Source: Verrucomicrobia bacterium UBA1211 | Lineage (GTDB): Bacteria > Verrucomicrobiota > Kiritimatiellia > RFP12 > UBA1067 | Reading direction: 5' to 3' | DNA: 36,243 nucleotides | Assembly: GCA_002309585.1 (NCBI GenBank) | Contig: DBXN01000130.1 | Span: forward strand, 27,046 to 63,288 | Shown: positions 35,371 through 36,243 of the stretch, one piece after another | Layout of the letters: every line of letters begins with the position of its first letter | Position numbering within the stretch: the first letter of the stretch is position 1 | Notes under the pieces: model-generated | The model's input: only the letters and a program-made list of their open reading frames with translations | The model's database searches: none | Told to the model about the DNA's origin: nothing | Position numbers and translations under genes: made by a program

Positions 35371-35563
35371 ACCCGTATCCTTCCGAGGCAAACGCCAATG
35401 TGCACGAAATGAGGATAGTTTACTCTTTTTTTTGCCTTGAGACAAGGGACATAAAGCAGGTTTTAGGTTTTGGCGATCGGGAAACCGTCCGCCCCGCTTC
35501 CGAACTGGACATTGAGCGGGAAGTTTGAGAAACTGGAATATATCGGCAAACGGAGGATCGTGC
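35371..35563. other. Divergent promoter region between the PurF-like and sialidase genes
   Basis: The 193-bp gap holds a well-formed minus-strand promoter (35417-35445) beside a run of eight T (35426-35433) and, on the plus strand, a looser TTGAGC/AATATA-like stretch around 35512-35542 ahead of the sialidase. No gene is seen. Confidence 0.55.
35417..35445 (-). promoter_or_regulatory. Sigma70-like promoter of the PurF-like gene
   Basis: On the minus strand TTGTCT (complement 35440-35445), 17-bp spacer with an A8 tract, TAAACT (complement 35417-35422). It is about 47 bp upstream of the start at 35370 and would drive the PurF-like/VWA pair and possibly the genes beyond. Confidence 0.5.
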
Positions 35564-36243
35564 ATGAGACGGATTTTGATTCTGATACTGGCGGCGGCTT
35601 TACGAGGGTTGGCGGCTGACGGACAAATGCCCCTTTGGAAGGACGGGGATGGCGGTGTCATGAGATACCGGATCCCAGCGCTCTGCACGGCGACAAACGG
35701 CGACCTTGTGGCGGTCTGCGACGCACGGACCCGGAACGGCGGCGACCTAAATGTCTACCAGCCGATCTATATCGTCTGCCGACGCTCAACAGATAACGGG
35801 AAAAGCTGGAGCGCCTCCGCCGCGACCTGGCGTTGGCCGTGGAATGACTCGGAGCAGTGGAGCGCCTCCGATCCGAGTCTCATCGTGGATGCGCAAACCG
35901 GCTCGATTTTCCTCTTTTACAATGTCTGGGAGTGGAAACGGCAGAAGGACATCTATCAGTTCTTCGTGCAGGAGTCGAAGGATAACGGCGCGACTTGGTC
36001 GAAACCGCGCGACATCACGGAAGCGATCGCGTTTCCGGCATGGCCGTTCGGCAAGACCCGTGACAAAGGCGGATTCATCTTCATCACCTCCGGGTCGGGT
36101 ATTCAGACGAAGGACGGGACGCTGCTTCACACGCTGGTTCATGTGGGCGACGGAAACGCGCTTTTCGGCTCGGACGATCACGGCAAGACGTGGAAGCCCT
36201 TCGGAAAGCCCGTCAAGAACGGCGACGAGTGCAAGGTCGTGGA
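35564..36243 (+). CDS. Exo-alpha-sialidase (GH33-like), 3' end beyond the window
   Basis: An open frame starts at 35564 with GGAGG 7 nt upstream and runs uninterrupted to the edge (226 codons visible). MRRILILILAAALRGLAADG is a signal peptide. The sialidase FRIP-type motif appears as YRIPAL, and three Asp-boxes follow: STDNGKSW, SKDNGATW and SDDHGKTW, with SDPSL between. GH33 sialidases release terminal sialic acids from host glycans; some relatives act on other ulosonic acids. It is the only plus-strand gene of the window and is divergent from the PurF-like gene. The remaining blades and the catalytic Tyr/Glu pair lie outside the window, so activity cannot be judged. Confidence 0.85.
   Translation, partial: MRRILILILAAALRGLAADGQMPLWKDGDGGVMRYRIPALCTATNGDLVAVCDARTRNGGDLNVYQPIYIVCRRSTDNGKSWSASAATWRWPWNDSEQWSASDPSLIVDAQTGSIFLFYNVWEWKRQKDIYQFFVQESKDNGATWSKPRDITEAIAFPAWPFGKTRDKGGFIFITSGSGIQTKDGTLLHTLVHVGDGNALFGSDDHGKTWKPFGKPVKNGDECKVV

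Noticed and set aside
35371..35688. Longer N-terminus for the PurF-like protein (start at 35688)
   Set aside because: The extra residues have no similarity to the family, cross the promoter candidate and overlap the divergent sialidase gene.

Overview
This window (about 58-60% GC by eye) looks like a chromosomal piece of a host-associated PVC-superphylum bacterium. Kiritimatiellota is the likeliest phylum, with Lentisphaerota as the alternative. This placement is inferred from three things: GH106/GH78 rhamnosidase-rich content, a secreted protein with autotransporter-associated beta-strand repeats but no barrel, and type III secretion (T3SS) chaperone/substrate pairs. No rRNA, tRNA, CRISPR array or transposase was seen. 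All genes are on the minus strand except a sialidase that runs off the right edge on the plus strand.

Region 1 (155-7994) holds two consecutive chaperone-effector pairs. Each is a small acidic 155-aa CesT-like T3SS chaperone followed directly by a very large protein with no signal peptide (1188 aa and 938 aa). The 1188-aa protein has a central segment that reads like an atypical (PI4K-II/HipA-like) kinase active site. The 938-aa protein carries the same ~160-aa module at both ends. A near-consensus sigma70 promoter flanked by 10-bp direct repeats sits upstream of the first pair. No T3SS apparatus gene is present here.

Region 2 (8183-26684) is a secreted carbohydrate-degradation locus. In transcription order it holds a tandemly duplicated beta-strand-repeat protein, a 1995-aa GH106-CBM-GH78-CBM fusion, a GH78 alpha-L-rhamnosidase, a second GH106 alpha-L-rhamnosidase, and a secreted beta-propeller-like protein of unknown activity. 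All begin with signal peptides. The target is probably a complex rhamnose-containing polysaccharide.

Region 3 (26968-35370) contains an AraC-family regulator translationally coupled (ATGA) to an unrecognised secreted coiled-coil protein, a PHP-family phosphoesterase, a secreted alpha/beta-hydrolase (esterase), a membrane VWA protein, and a PurF-like phosphoribosyltransferase that lacks the N-terminal catalytic cysteine. A divergent sialidase (35564 to the edge) follows.

Several gaps between genes carry unrelated degenerate tandem repeats of 7, 8 or 9 bp. They have different sequences but the same architecture, which ordinary gene annotation would miss.
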